Notes: a model not told the origin generated them from the sequence alone. A DNA stretch of 64,000 bases from Limnobaculum parvum (GCF_003096015.2 NZ_CP029185.2:836501-900500); one strand, 5' to 3'; numbered from the stretch's first letter, positions 18,895-27,504 are shown. Translations and numbers: made by a program.

Positions 18895-20097
18895 TTATTC
18901 CAGTAGTGAAAGTGCATGGGTTAACGCATCGTACAACCTATCCACATCAGTGAGTTGATTGTAAGGGGCAAAGGAGGCTCTCAGGGTGCCGCTTACTCCC
19001 ATTGCATCTAGCAACGGTTGGGCACAATGCTGTCCTGAGCGGATAGCCACACCTTGCTCAGAAAGCAGAGTAGCAACATCACTGTGGTGAAAACCTTCAA
19101 TATTAAATGCCAGCAGACTGCTGCCGGGTGCCCGATAGCTGATAAATCCGGGAATTGATGATAGTTGGTCGTAGGCTGCCTGTGCCAGCGCGCAGGCATA
19201 ACGCTCTGCCTCTGCGATATCCTGAGTCTTCAGCCATGACAGTGCGGCACCAACGCCGATGACACCGGCGATGTTAGGGGTACCCGCTTCAAAACATTCA
19301 GGAACCGGTTGGGCTTCAAACCCGTGGAAGGAGGCTTGAGTCAGCATTTTTCCGCCGCCCTGCCAAGGAGACATTTCAGCTAATAACTCTGCTTTGCCAT
19401 ACAGTGCGCCAATTCCGGTTGGGCCATAGAGCTTATGGGCAGAGAAAGCGTAGAAATCGATATCTAATTGTTGGACATCCGGTGGTGAGTGCACCACACC
19501 TTGTGCACCATCAACCATAACAACGGTGCCATTTTTATGGGCCAGCGTGATGGCCAGATGCAGGTCCGGACAACCGCCTGTGACGTTCGACATATGGCCG
19601 ATAGCCAAAATTTTAGTTTTGCTACTTAATAACGCCGGTAGTTGGCTCAAGTCAGGCATAAACCACTTATTGAGTGGCAATTTAACCACGTTAGCGCCGG
19701 TCTGTTTGGCAACCATTAGCCAGGGAATAAGATTCGAGTGATGTTCTGATTCGGTGACAATGATTTCATCACCCGGTTGCAGACGCGGGCGAGCATAACT
19801 TTGAGCAACCAAATTAATCGCTTCCGTGGTGCCTTTAGTCCAAACAATTTGCCGTTCGCTGGCGGCATTGAGTCGTTGAGCCACTTGCAAACGAGCGTTA
19901 TCAAACAGCTCGGTAGCGTGTTGCGCCGCCGTATGGGCGCTACGATGTACTGTGGCACCATTATGGGCATAGTACTCTTTGGTGGCGTTAATCACTGACA
20001 GGGGCTTAAGTGTCGTTGCTGCGCTGTCCAGATAACAGCCTGCTTCACTTAGTGCAGGGAACTGTTGGCGAAATAAATCAGGATTAAACGATTTCAT
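18895..20097 (-). CDS. csdA: Cysteine desulfurase CsdA
   Basis: A PLP-dependent class V aminotransferase-fold enzyme that converts cysteine to alanine and an enzyme-bound persulfide. It has 400 residues. The Schiff-base lysine is K222 in FSAHKLYGPTGIG, and the persulfide cysteine is C358 in RSGQHCAQPL, the same positions as in E. coli CsdA. TESEHHSN holds the PLP-stacking His. It is the first gene of csdA-csdE. Confidence 0.95.
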   Translation of the reverse strand: MKSFNPDLFRQQFPALSEAGCYLDSAATTLKPLSVINATKEYYAHNGATVHRSAHTAAQHATELFDNARLQVAQRLNAASERQIVWTKGTTEAINLVAQSYARPRLQPGDEIIVTESEHHSNLIPWLMVAKQTGANVVKLPLNKWFMPDLSQLPALLSSKTKILAIGHMSNVTGGCPDLHLAITLAHKNGTVVMVDGAQGVVHSPPDVQQLDIDFYAFSAHKLYGPTGIGALYGKAELLAEMSPWQGGGKMLTQASFHGFEAQPVPECFEAGTPNIAGVIGVGAALSWLKTQDIAEAERYACALAQAAYDQLSSIPGFISYRAPGSSLLAFNIEGFHHSDVATLLSEQGVAIRSGQHCAQPLLDAMGVSGTLRASFAPYNQLTDVDRLYDALTHALSLLE

Positions 20098-20264
20098 AAG
20101 AGGCCATTTGCTGTGGGTATGGATAGTTCTGCAATAACCCTGATTGTACTAGCAGTGAGTTGAAAGCACATCATTAATTGCCGCTAATTTTATTTGCAGT
20201 CAGACGCTTTTCAGAAGATAGTTAAAGAGATTTAAGATGATGGTATGACTTTTACCAAGAGGAA

Positions 20265-20333
20265 TATACCCATCATACTTCAAGTTGTAGGTGCGTTGGT
20301 TACGTTCCTGCACCCCGAATTATTTAGGGTATA
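20265..20333. repeat. 69-bp palindromic repeat element with TATACCC/GGGTATA ends
   Basis: The segment begins TATACCC (20265-20271) and ends with its reverse complement GGGTATA (20327-20333). Inside, CATCATACTTCAAGTTG is followed by a GGTGC/GCACC hairpin. This type of short intergenic repeat is familiar from Yersinia, Serratia, Photorhabdus and relatives (from memory, not searched). I saw only this copy in the window. It ends 26 bp before the downstream lipoprotein ATG, inside its likely 5' leader. Confidence 0.65.
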
Positions 20334-20359
20334 ACCTGTTTAACCGTAAGGAATAGTTT

Positions 20360-20584
20360 ATGAAACGTTTTATTCTTGCCTCTGCAGCACTGGCTCTCAC
20401 GTTAGGTTTAGCTGGTTGTTCCAGCCATTATGAGATGACCATGCAAGATGGCACCAAAATTATCACGGTGGGAGAGCCTCAGGTTGACGAGAGCACCGGT
20501 ATGGTGACTTATGAAACCCGCTTTGATGGTGAAAAGCAGATAAAACAGAGCGAGATGAAAGAGTATGTTAGGCAGCCATACTAA
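20360..20584 (+). CDS. ygdI: YgdI/YgdR family small lipoprotein
   Basis: A 74-residue predicted lipoprotein. The signal ends in the lipobox LAGC (Cys20), and the short mature domain reads HYEMTMQDGTKI and DESTGMVTYE, typical of the DUF903 YgdI/YgdR family, whose function is not established. TAAGGAA provides the ribosome site. It lies between csdA and gcvB/gcvA, where E. coli has ygdI. The hairpin after it belongs to the oppositely transcribed GcvB RNA and has no T run on this strand. Confidence 0.85.
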   Translation: MKRFILASAALALTLGLAGCSSHYEMTMQDGTKIITVGEPQVDESTGMVTYETRFDGEKQIKQSEMKEYVRQPY

Positions 20585-20614
20585 TTTACACCGCTGCCTG
20601 ATGAAAAACAGAAT

Positions 20615-20828
20615 AAAAAAAGCACCGCCTTGGCGGTGCTACTGTAATCACTATGGACAGACAGGGTAAATGTTCAGAAAATAAAATCATCATTAAGCCA
20701 AATAAATCAGTGAATTAATGATTGTACCTGACAAATATCAGGAAAATTAGCAAACACAACATCACAACCACAAAGCCAAAATGCGCCCTTCATTCAAAAA
20801 ACACACTTTTCGTTCCGGCTTAGGAAGT
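20615..20828 (-). ncRNA. gcvB: GcvB small regulatory RNA
   Basis: GcvB is an Hfq-dependent RNA that represses many amino-acid and peptide transporter mRNAs. Read on the minus strand, the 5' end (ACTTCC, 20823-20828) continues AGCCGGAACGAAAAG as in E. coli, then the G/U-rich R1 target-binding region (GTTGTGATGTTGTG, TTTGC). Near the 3' end is ACATTTACCCTGTCTGTCC followed by CATAGTGATTA. The terminator is AGCACCGCC-AA-GGCGGTGCT (20621-20640) with seven T. Length is about 214 nt (E. coli about 205). The central part has a different hairpin content from E. coli. It is divergent from gcvA, as expected for GcvA-activated transcription. Confidence 0.95.
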
Positions 20829-20834
20829 GCCATC

Positions 20835-20863
20835 ACTATAGGTATTTGCTGGTATATGTACAA
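20835..20863 (-). promoter_or_regulatory. gcvB promoter
   Basis: On the minus strand, TTGTAC (20858-20863) and TATAGT (20835-20840) are separated by 17 bp, with the inferred start 7 bp later at 20828. The divergent gcvA promoter must overlap this region; a TATAAT at 20873-20878 on the plus strand is a candidate -10 for it. Confidence 0.7.
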
Positions 20864-20968
20864 CGGACAATTTATAATGTAACGCATTAGAAAAACTAAT
20901 GCGTGAATAGCAAAAATAGCTAACCTGTTCATGAATTATCATCAGGACTGGGAAGTATTATCAATATT

Positions 20969-21883
20969 ATGAAGCGATTACCTCCATTAAACTCATTGAG
21001 GGTGTTTGACTCTGCTGCTCGCCACCTTAGCTTTACTAAAGCTTCTGAAGAGCTTTTTGTGACGCAGGCCGCAATTAGTCACCAAATTAAGTCGTTGGAA
21101 GATTTTCTCGGGCTTAAGCTGTTTCGTCGTCGTAATCGTTCTCTTCTGCTGACCGAAGAGGGGCAAAGTTATTATTTAGATATAAAAGAAATATTCGCCT
21201 CTCTCAATGAAGCTACGCGTAAGCTGCAGGCCCGCAGTGCTAAAGGTGCATTAACGGTTAGCGTTCCAACCAGTTTCGCTATTCAGTGGCTGGTGCCGCG
21301 TCTGTCTGGATTTCATCTGCTTCATCCGGAAATTGATGTCAGGATCCAAGCCATTGATCGTGATGAATGGAAAATTTCGGACGATGTTGACGTGGCGATT
21401 TTTTATGGTCGCGGTAACTGGTCGGGGCTAAGAGTTGAACCGCTGTATGCTGAATATTTGATTCCAGTATGTTCACCGACAGTGATGATGGGTGCTCATC
21501 CACTGACGTCGCCAGAAGCGTTGGAACATCATACCCTGTTGCATGATGCTTCCCGGCGAGACTGGCAGGCCTATATTCGGCAGTTGGGTTTACAGCATAT
21601 TAATGTGCAACAGGGACCGATTTTTAGCCATACAGCAATGGTGGTTCAGGCCGCAGTACATGGCCAGGGCGTGGCGTTGGTGAATAACGTTCTGGCATTA
21701 GCGGAAATTGAATCAGGCCGTTTGGTTTGTCCGTTTAACCATGCATTAGCCAGTAAAAATGCATTCTATCTGGTGTGCCATGAGAGTCAGGCGGAATTGG
21801 GGAAAATTGCTTCGTTTCGCGAGTGGATTTTGGCGCTTGCCAGCAGTGAACAGCAGAGTGTTTATCTGCGCTATGAAGAATAG
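20969..21883 (+). CDS. gcvA: LysR-type regulator GcvA of glycine cleavage
   Basis: GcvA activates the gcvTHP glycine-cleavage operon and gcvB, with glycine and purines as signals through GcvR and PurR. The 304 residues have an N-terminal winged helix-turn-helix (LSFTKASEELFVTQAAISHQ) and a linker helix. The C-terminal co-inducer domain is nearly identical to E. coli in DDVDVAIFYGRGNWSGLRVE and QQGPIFSHTAMVVQAA. It is divergent from gcvB. Confidence 0.96.
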   Translation: MKRLPPLNSLRVFDSAARHLSFTKASEELFVTQAAISHQIKSLEDFLGLKLFRRRNRSLLLTEEGQSYYLDIKEIFASLNEATRKLQARSAKGALTVSVPTSFAIQWLVPRLSGFHLLHPEIDVRIQAIDRDEWKISDDVDVAIFYGRGNWSGLRVEPLYAEYLIPVCSPTVMMGAHPLTSPEALEHHTLLHDASRRDWQAYIRQLGLQHINVQQGPIFSHTAMVVQAAVHGQGVALVNNVLALAEIESGRLVCPFNHALASKNAFYLVCHESQAELGKIASFREWILALASSEQQSVYLRYEE

Positions 21884-21978
21884 ATCTCATCAAAAATTAA
21901 AACAGTGATTATATAAACTCAGATTTACCGGTAGAATTCCAGCAGGTTTGGCTATGACGCTTACATTTGAAGGTATAA

Positions 21979-22377
21979 ATGACAATGAATAGTCGTTGGA
22001 TTTTGGTACTTGCCGCCATAAGCGGCTTTATTTTTGTATCTCTTGGTGCGTTTGGTTCTCACGGTTTGAGTAAAATTTTAGACGTTAAGCAGATAGCATG
22101 GCTGCGGACTGGTCTTGATTATCAGGGTATACATACCCTAGCTATACTGGCTTTGGGCGTTGCTGTTCAGCTACGAGATAATGTTTGGTTTCGGCGCAGC
22201 GCGGCTTTTCTTGCTATAGGTATTGTACTGTTTAGCGGTAGCCTGTATTGGCTCGCGTTGACTTCTATTGGTATGTGGCCTTATATCACGCCACTTGGCG
22301 GTTTTTGTTTTTTAATTGGTTGGGCTCTGCTGCTGGTTGGCGCATTACGCCTGAGTAAAAGGTTGAATAGTGAATAA
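21979..22377 (+). CDS. ygdD: YgdD, DUF423 inner-membrane protein
   Basis: A 132-residue integral membrane protein with about four hydrophobic helices (for example WILVLAAISGFIFVSLGAFG and FLAIGIVLFSGSLYWLAL). The motif GAFGSHGL is characteristic of DUF423. Function is unknown. Its last codons overlap the rlmM start by 8 bp, so it is co-transcribed and probably translationally coupled with that rRNA methyltransferase gene, as in E. coli. Confidence 0.92.
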   Translation: MTMNSRWILVLAAISGFIFVSLGAFGSHGLSKILDVKQIAWLRTGLDYQGIHTLAILALGVAVQLRDNVWFRRSAAFLAIGIVLFSGSLYWLALTSIGMWPYITPLGGFCFLIGWALLLVGALRLSKRLNSE

Positions 22378-23473
22378 AGTTGCGTTGTATTGTCGCCCAG
22401 GATTCGAGAAAGAATGTGCGGCAGAGATTGCAGAAAAAGCGGCCAAGCTGGAAGTTTATGGCTTTCCTCGGGTCAAAGATAACAGTGGCTATGTGTTGTT
22501 TGAATGTTATCAACATGAAGATGCTGACCGTCTGGTAAAAGAGCTTTCTTTCAGTTCGCTAATTTTTGCTCGTCAGATGCTGGTTGTTGGTGACTTGTTA
22601 AAAGATTTGCCGGTAGACGATCGTGTTTCTCCTATTGTCGGAATGATACAGGGAGTCGTGGAAAACGCCGGTGAAGTGCGGGTGGAAGTACCTGATACTA
22701 ATGATGGCAAAGAACTGTTGAAGTTTTGTCGTAAGCTTACTGTGCCACTACGACAAGTGATGCGTGAGCGCGGCATTATGCTGGCGAAAGAAAATTTACG
22801 TCGCCCGGTGATTCATGTGTTCTTTATTGCCAGCGGCTGTTGTTATGTCGGCTACTCATACAGCAATAATAATTCACCGTTTTTTATGGGTATTCCTCGA
22901 CTGAAGTTTCCGGCAGAGGCACCCAGCCGTTCGACCCTTAAGCTGGAGGAGGCATTTCATGTGTTTATTCCAGCAGACGAGTGGGAGGAACGTTTAGCCA
23001 GCGGTATGAGAGCGGTTGACCTTGGTGCTTGTCCCGGCGGTTGGACTTATCAATTGGTTCAGCGCAGTATGATGATAGATGCCGTAGATAACGGCCCTAT
23101 GGCTCAGAGCATTATGGATACCGGTCAGGTAACCCATCATCGTGAAGATGGATTTCGCTATGAACCAACCAATTCCACAAACTATTGGGTAGTGTGTGAC
23201 ATGGTGGAAAAACCTTGGCGAGTTGCCAACTTGATGGCTGACTGGCTAATCAAAGGTTGGTGCCGGGAAGCTATCTTCAACTTGAAGTTGCCGATGAAAA
23301 AGCGCTACGAAGAAGTGTGTCAGAATCTGAAAGCTATTGACGATAAGTTAAAAGAGAATGGCATTAATGCACAGATTAATGCGAAACAGCTCTATCACGA
23401 TCGTGAAGAGATTACGGTGCATATCCGCCGTATTTGGGCATCGATACCCGGTCGTCGTGATGAGAGAAATTAA
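22370..23473 (+). CDS. rlmM: 23S rRNA 2'-O-ribose methyltransferase RlmM (C2498)
   Basis: RlmM methylates C2498 of 23S rRNA before ribosome assembly. The 367 residues match E. coli in length. An N-terminal THUMP-like region precedes an RrmJ-type catalytic domain with the S-adenosylmethionine site VDLGACPGGWTYQLV and catalytic lysines in FNLKLPMKKRYEE. The start is GTG at 22370, overlapping ygdD by 8 bp. An intrinsic terminator follows inside the 3' end of the convergent xni gene. Confidence 0.95.
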   Translation: MNKVALYCRPGFEKECAAEIAEKAAKLEVYGFPRVKDNSGYVLFECYQHEDADRLVKELSFSSLIFARQMLVVGDLLKDLPVDDRVSPIVGMIQGVVENAGEVRVEVPDTNDGKELLKFCRKLTVPLRQVMRERGIMLAKENLRRPVIHVFFIASGCCYVGYSYSNNNSPFFMGIPRLKFPAEAPSRSTLKLEEAFHVFIPADEWEERLASGMRAVDLGACPGGWTYQLVQRSMMIDAVDNGPMAQSIMDTGQVTHHREDGFRYEPTNSTNYWVVCDMVEKPWRVANLMADWLIKGWCREAIFNLKLPMKKRYEEVCQNLKAIDDKLKENGINAQINAKQLYHDREEITVHIRRIWASIPGRRDERN

Positions 23474-23498
23474 TCGCTGAAAAGGCCGTTAACTCAAT

Positions 23499-24317
23499 TT
23501 AGCCCTGTGGTGAAGATGCTGCGGGGCTTTTTGTTTTATTGAGGTCATCTTCATTCATCTTATTTTCACTTAGCCGAAGTTGCTGAAGATTTCCTGCTAA
23601 ATGAATATCCTGCTTTAATGTCGCGATTTCCCTGCACAGATAAGCCAGCGCTTTATGCTCGATTAACTTGTTTCGCCATTTTTCCGGCACGTTATCTATT
23701 TGTTGGTAGATTCCATCCAGCGTTTCATATTGGCTAAGTAATGTTGCCGCCGCTTTGGGGCCAATACCGGAGATGCCTGGGATCTTGCTGCTGCTAATAC
23801 CGGCTAACCCCCAGAAATCAGTCAATTGGGTTGGTTTGACGCCAAACTCCTGTTCAATAAAGGGAACATCCAGCCAGCGTTTTTGAAAATAATCGCGAAT
23901 GCGTAAGGTTGGCGCTAACAGTTGGCAGTAACCCTTATCCGTTGACACTATCGTTACCTGATAACCTCTCTGGCTGATATGGTGCGCGAGGGTTGCTGCT
24001 AAATCGTCAGCTTCATCACCGCTGGATTGCCAGCAGGGTATGCCAACCTGTTCGAAAGCCGTCTTTAGTTGTGGTAATTCATATACCAGCGACTCAGGCA
24101 TTGGGGAGCGGCCCGCTTTATAGTCAGGATAGAGTAAGTGTCGCCAACCGGTATTACGCTGCTCGTCATCAAAAACAGCCACCGCATGGGTAGGTTGGCT
24201 GTGCTGAATAAGCTGTTCTAGAGCTCGTACACATGTTGGAGCGCAAGGGGAACCTTGTACCGCATGAATACGGCGAATCAGATTGAGGGCATCAACAATC
24301 AGCAGGTGTATAGGCAT
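23499..24317 (-). CDS. xni: Flap endonuclease Xni (ExoIX)
   Basis: Xni is a structure-specific flap endonuclease of the FEN/5'-exonuclease family, related to the N-terminal domain of DNA polymerase I. Visible features are LLIVDALNLIRR, YKAGRSPMP, SSGDEADDLAATL (acidic metal site), VSTDKGYCQLL and the helix-hairpin-helix region GISGIGPKAAATLL. It has 272 residues against 251 in E. coli. The excess is a polar tail (NEDDLNKTKSPAASSPQG) encoded across the rlmM terminator, so it is probably not part of the fold. It lies downstream of ppnN on the same strand. Confidence 0.93.
   Translation of the reverse strand: MPIHLLIVDALNLIRRIHAVQGSPCAPTCVRALEQLIQHSQPTHAVAVFDDEQRNTGWRHLLYPDYKAGRSPMPESLVYELPQLKTAFEQVGIPCWQSSGDEADDLAATLAHHISQRGYQVTIVSTDKGYCQLLAPTLRIRDYFQKRWLDVPFIEQEFGVKPTQLTDFWGLAGISSSKIPGISGIGPKAAATLLSQYETLDGIYQQIDNVPEKWRNKLIEHKALAYLCREIATLKQDIHLAGNLQQLRLSENKMNEDDLNKTKSPAASSPQG
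23501..23537 (+). terminator. rlmM intrinsic terminator inside the xni 3' end
   Basis: AGCCC (23501-23505) pairs with GGGCT (23524-23528), and the inner bases extend the stem with several G-T pairs. TTTTTGTTTT follows. It is 28 bp after the rlmM stop. On the other strand the same bases are the last dozen codons of xni. Confidence 0.75.
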
Positions 24318-24337
24318 AAGTTTCGCTTATCCGTAAG

Positions 24338-24359
24338 CTGCCGGGGTGACCTCCGGCAG
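24338..24359. other. Short hairpin between ppnN and xni
   Basis: CTGCCGG (24338-24344) and CCGGCAG (24353-24359) form a 7-bp stem in the 69-bp gap between ppnN and xni. There is no T run, so it is more likely a processing or stability hairpin than a terminator. Confidence 0.45.
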
Positions 24360-24386
24360 AGTTAATCAGTTATTGCGTGAGGTTAG

Positions 24387-25754
24387 TTAAGTACAAATTT
24401 CATAACAAGGGGTATAAACCGAACCCGGTAACTTCATGCGGTGCTGTGCAACAAAACCTTGCAGTAGCTTGTCCATGTCTTTCATCATTTGCGAATCGCC
24501 ATGAATTTTATAGCGACCGTATTGCTCAATAGCTTGAATACCTACGTCTTTCACGTTTCCCGCCACAATGCCAGAGAAGGCCCTGCGTAGTGCCGCAGCT
24601 AATTGTTCCGGCGGTTGATTAGGGTGGAGGTTCAGGTTTGCCATATTTTCATGGCTTGGCTCGAAAGGATGTTGTAAATCTGGTGCAATCTTGATTGACC
24701 AGTTGAAGCTATAGGCATCTCCAGTGGCACGGCGATTTTCTTTTACTGCAGACATGCCATTCTTCATGACTCGGGCAACTTCTTCCGGATCGTTAATGAT
24801 GATTTTATAGTGTTTACGCGCCTGCTCTCCCAACGTACTCAGAATGAACTGGTCCAGTACTTCGAAGTAATCGGCACTCTCTTTCGGGCCGGTGAGCACC
24901 AAAGGCAGTTTTTGATCCTTATTTTCTGGGTTCATCAGAATACCCAGCAGATAAAGTAGTTCTTCTGCGGTACCAACGCCACCAGGGAAAATCACGATAC
25001 CGTGCGCAATGCGGACAAAGGCCTCCAGCCGTTTTTCAATGTCCGGCATGATGATCAACTCATTGACCAGTGGGTTTGGTGGTTCTGCTGCAATAATGGA
25101 GGGTTCGGTTAAACCAATAAACCGGCTATCTTTATAAGCCTGTTGTGCATGACCAACGGCGGCACCTTTCATTGGTGCTTCCATGGCGCCGGGGCCGCAT
25201 CCCGTACAGATATTGAGTTTGCGTAATCCTAACTGATTGCCGACTTTGCGGGCATACAGATATTCGGTTTCATTGATCGAGTGTCCGCCCCAGCAGACTA
25301 CCATATTTGGCTCTTCTCCAACGTGCAGGCCGCGGGCGTTGCGTAAGATGAAAAACACCAGATTGGTTAAATGCACTGAATTATCAGGATCCATTCTCTG
25401 GTGTTTCAATGCTTGAGCCAGTTGACCATGAACAAACAGAATATCGCGTAAAACCGCAAACAGGTTAGATTGAATCGAATGGATAAGACGACCATCAACG
25501 AAAGCCTCTTCCGGTGGATTTATCAATTCTAACTTAACGCCCCGTTCCCTACGCAGCACGTTAATATCAAACGATTTATAACGCTCCAGTAGCTCTTTGC
25601 TGTTGTCTGTTTTGCTGCCGGCGTTCAGTACCGCCAGTGAACAATTACGGAATAAGTGATAGAGATTACTGCTGGCAGTTCTTTTTAATGTATCCACCTC
25701 AAGCTGTGACAGCAGGTCCATAGAACCTAATGGTGGGCTAATATGTGTAATCAA
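24387..25754 (-). CDS. ppnN: Pyrimidine/purine nucleotide 5'-monophosphate nucleosidase
   Basis: PpnN (YgdH) splits nucleoside monophosphates into base and ribose 5-phosphate and is stimulated by (p)ppGpp. The 455 residues (E. coli 454) show the LOG-like Rossmann motifs CTGCGPGAMEAPMKGAAVGH and FPGGVGTAEELLYLLG. The N-terminal regulatory region (MITHISPPLGSMDLLSQLEV) and C terminus (MKLPGSVYTPCYEICT) are almost identical to E. coli. A 249-bp gap separates it from queF. Confidence 0.95.
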   Translation of the reverse strand: MITHISPPLGSMDLLSQLEVDTLKRTASSNLYHLFRNCSLAVLNAGSKTDNSKELLERYKSFDINVLRRERGVKLELINPPEEAFVDGRLIHSIQSNLFAVLRDILFVHGQLAQALKHQRMDPDNSVHLTNLVFFILRNARGLHVGEEPNMVVCWGGHSINETEYLYARKVGNQLGLRKLNICTGCGPGAMEAPMKGAAVGHAQQAYKDSRFIGLTEPSIIAAEPPNPLVNELIIMPDIEKRLEAFVRIAHGIVIFPGGVGTAEELLYLLGILMNPENKDQKLPLVLTGPKESADYFEVLDQFILSTLGEQARKHYKIIINDPEEVARVMKNGMSAVKENRRATGDAYSFNWSIKIAPDLQHPFEPSHENMANLNLHPNQPPEQLAAALRRAFSGIVAGNVKDVGIQAIEQYGRYKIHGDSQMMKDMDKLLQGFVAQHRMKLPGSVYTPCYEICT

Positions 25755-25790
25755 ACCAACTCCCTAACGTTGAGGTTATTGAAAAGCTTG

Positions 25791-25937
25791 CTAAAGGGTA
25801 ACGGTAAACTTTTCTGTTTGTTCAGATAATGGTACTTGCCGTGTTGACCAACGTCTCTCTACTTTACTGATGTTCTGGAAACCATTCACGGTAATCTTGT
25901 ATTTTTTACTGTCATTTACATGAATATTGCGAAGCAT
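25791..25937 (-). CDS. Possible 48-aa small protein between queF and ppnN
   Basis: An ATG at 25935-25937 opens a 48-codon frame ending in TAG at 25791-25793. The sequence starts MLRNIHVNDSKKYKITVNGF and ends SEQTEKFTVTL. It is basic, polar and free of Cys, with alternating strand-like segments. The ribosome site is poor (AAGTG just before the ATG). I do not recognise it, and it could be a chance frame. It fills most of an otherwise empty 249-bp gap on the same strand as its neighbours. Confidence 0.3.
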   Translation of the reverse strand: MLRNIHVNDSKKYKITVNGFQNISKVERRWSTRQVPLSEQTEKFTVTL

Positions 25938-26003
25938 CACTTAATGTTATGATTTATCGTACTATCTTCGTTATTTTTAATTGCTTTATATCCGTAACAC
26001 AGA

Positions 26004-26858
26004 CTATTGTCTGGCCAGCCGTTTGGTTTCGGGAACAAACTGAGTATTTGTCCGATAAGGATTAATGTCCAGTCCACCTCGTCGGGTATAACGAGCATAT
26101 ACGCTGAGGCTTTCCGGATGACAATAACGTTGAATATCATTAAAGATGCGCTCTACACACTGTTCATGAAATTCGTTGTGGTGGCGGAAAGAGACAATAT
26201 AGCGCAATAGGGCTTCGCGATTAATTTGGGGGCCTCGGTAGCGAATCTCTACCGAGCCCCAATCGGGCTGGTGGGTAATCAGGCAGTTAGATTTTAGCAG
26301 ATGGCTGACCAACGTTTCTTCAACCACGGGGGTATACTTCTCTGTAGCCTGTTCCAGCAATGTGTCATCAAAGTCGTAATGGGTAATCGCGATCGGCTGA
26401 TCGTCAATACATTCGCCGTCAAAGATGCCAATGGTCTCTCCGGTCAATTGCTCTAGGCGAAATAATTTGACGATAACAGCGCCTTGGGCACACAGCGATA
26501 AATCACGCGTGAGCACCTGTTGAACATCTTCCCAACTGTTAAATGGGGTCTGATTAAAACTGTTGAGATAGAGCTTAAAACTTTTGGATTCAACCAGATT
26601 TACACTGTTTGCATCAATATGAACTTCACCGACAGCGACCTGTGGCAACCCCCGGCTGTTAAGCCAGGACAACTCGTACAGTGTCCAGATATCGGCACCG
26701 TGAAAAGGTAGGGCGGTTGCACTTAATCCTAATGGGTCACGATTCAAACTGCGCGGAACCGGCTGTAACAATGAGGCATCATAATGGTCAATATAGGCGG
26801 TTTCTTTACCCAGCTTAAGCGTTGACAGCACCTGATTGTCTTGATAATGGGAAGTCAT
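26004..26858 (-). CDS. queF: NADPH-dependent 7-cyano-7-deazaguanine (preQ0) reductase
   Basis: QueF reduces the nitrile of preQ0 to the amine of preQ1 in queuosine synthesis for tRNA. It is the long, two-domain (YqcD-type) form, 284 residues (E. coli 282). The QueF substrate motif ESKSFK is at residues 90-95, the catalytic cysteine is C192 (LKSNCLITHQPDWG), and the general acid Asp is in QPDWG. It diverges from syd with a gap of only 88 bp. Confidence 0.95.
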   Translation of the reverse strand: MTSHYQDNQVLSTLKLGKETAYIDHYDASLLQPVPRSLNRDPLGLSATALPFHGADIWTLYELSWLNSRGLPQVAVGEVHIDANSVNLVESKSFKLYLNSFNQTPFNSWEDVQQVLTRDLSLCAQGAVIVKLFRLEQLTGETIGIFDGECIDDQPIAITHYDFDDTLLEQATEKYTPVVEETLVSHLLKSNCLITHQPDWGSVEIRYRGPQINREALLRYIVSFRHHNEFHEQCVERIFNDIQRYCHPESLSVYARYTRRGGLDINPYRTNTQFVPETKRLARQ

Positions 26859-26946
26859 GCTATTACTCCACTGTTACCCCATGAGGGAATAACGCTATAA
26901 TCATTGAAAATTTGCCATATAGTGTAACGCAATCTTTGAGATAAAT

Positions 26947-27504
26947 ATGACATATCCCGTAATCTCCGCTTTGACCCAGTTCACCACCTCTTTTATTGAT
27001 TTGTGGCAGCAAAAGGCCGGACATGAACCTGCCAGTGAAATGCTGTATGGCGTAGCCTCTCCTTGCATTGTTCGAACTCAGGATGAGTCAGTGCTTTGGC
27101 TACCTCAGCCTTTTGGTTCAGAGCCTTCTTTGGCTAACGTTGAGCGTGCGCTGAATATATCACTAATAGAAGAGGGCGCTCAGTTTTATACCTCACAATA
27201 TGCCGGTGATATGGCGGCTTGTTTTGACGGGTTGGAGTTGTCGCTGATTCAGGTTTGGAGCGATGAAGATTTCATTCGGCTACAGGAGAACTTGATCGGT
27301 CATTTAGTGACTCAGCGTAGGTTAAAGCTGGTCCCTACGCTATTTATTGCGACGACTGATTCAGAAATGGAAATGGTTTCTTTATGTAATCTGTCTGGTG
27401 AAGTGTTTCTTGAACATTTTGGCACCGCCAAGCGGGAAACGCTGGCGGAGTCATTAACGGTATTTTTGCAAAAACTTGAGCCTTTGGTGAGTTTTCATAA
27501 GTAA
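26947..27504 (+). CDS. syd: SecY-interacting protein Syd
   Basis: Syd is a peripheral cytoplasmic-face membrane protein that binds SecY and can act in quality control of the translocon. It has 185 residues (E. coli 181). Family features include WQQKAGHEPASEMLYGVASPC near the N terminus and IQVWSDEDFIRLQENLIGHL. It sits between queF and csrB, as in E. coli, where csrB also follows syd. Confidence 0.93.
   Translation: MTYPVISALTQFTTSFIDLWQQKAGHEPASEMLYGVASPCIVRTQDESVLWLPQPFGSEPSLANVERALNISLIEEGAQFYTSQYAGDMAACFDGLELSLIQVWSDEDFIRLQENLIGHLVTQRRLKLVPTLFIATTDSEMEMVSLCNLSGEVFLEHFGTAKRETLAESLTVFLQKLEPLVSFHK

Noticed and set aside
20621..20640. Terminator for the ygdI-like lipoprotein on the plus strand
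   Set aside because: The T run is only on the minus-strand side, and the hairpin is the GcvB terminator.
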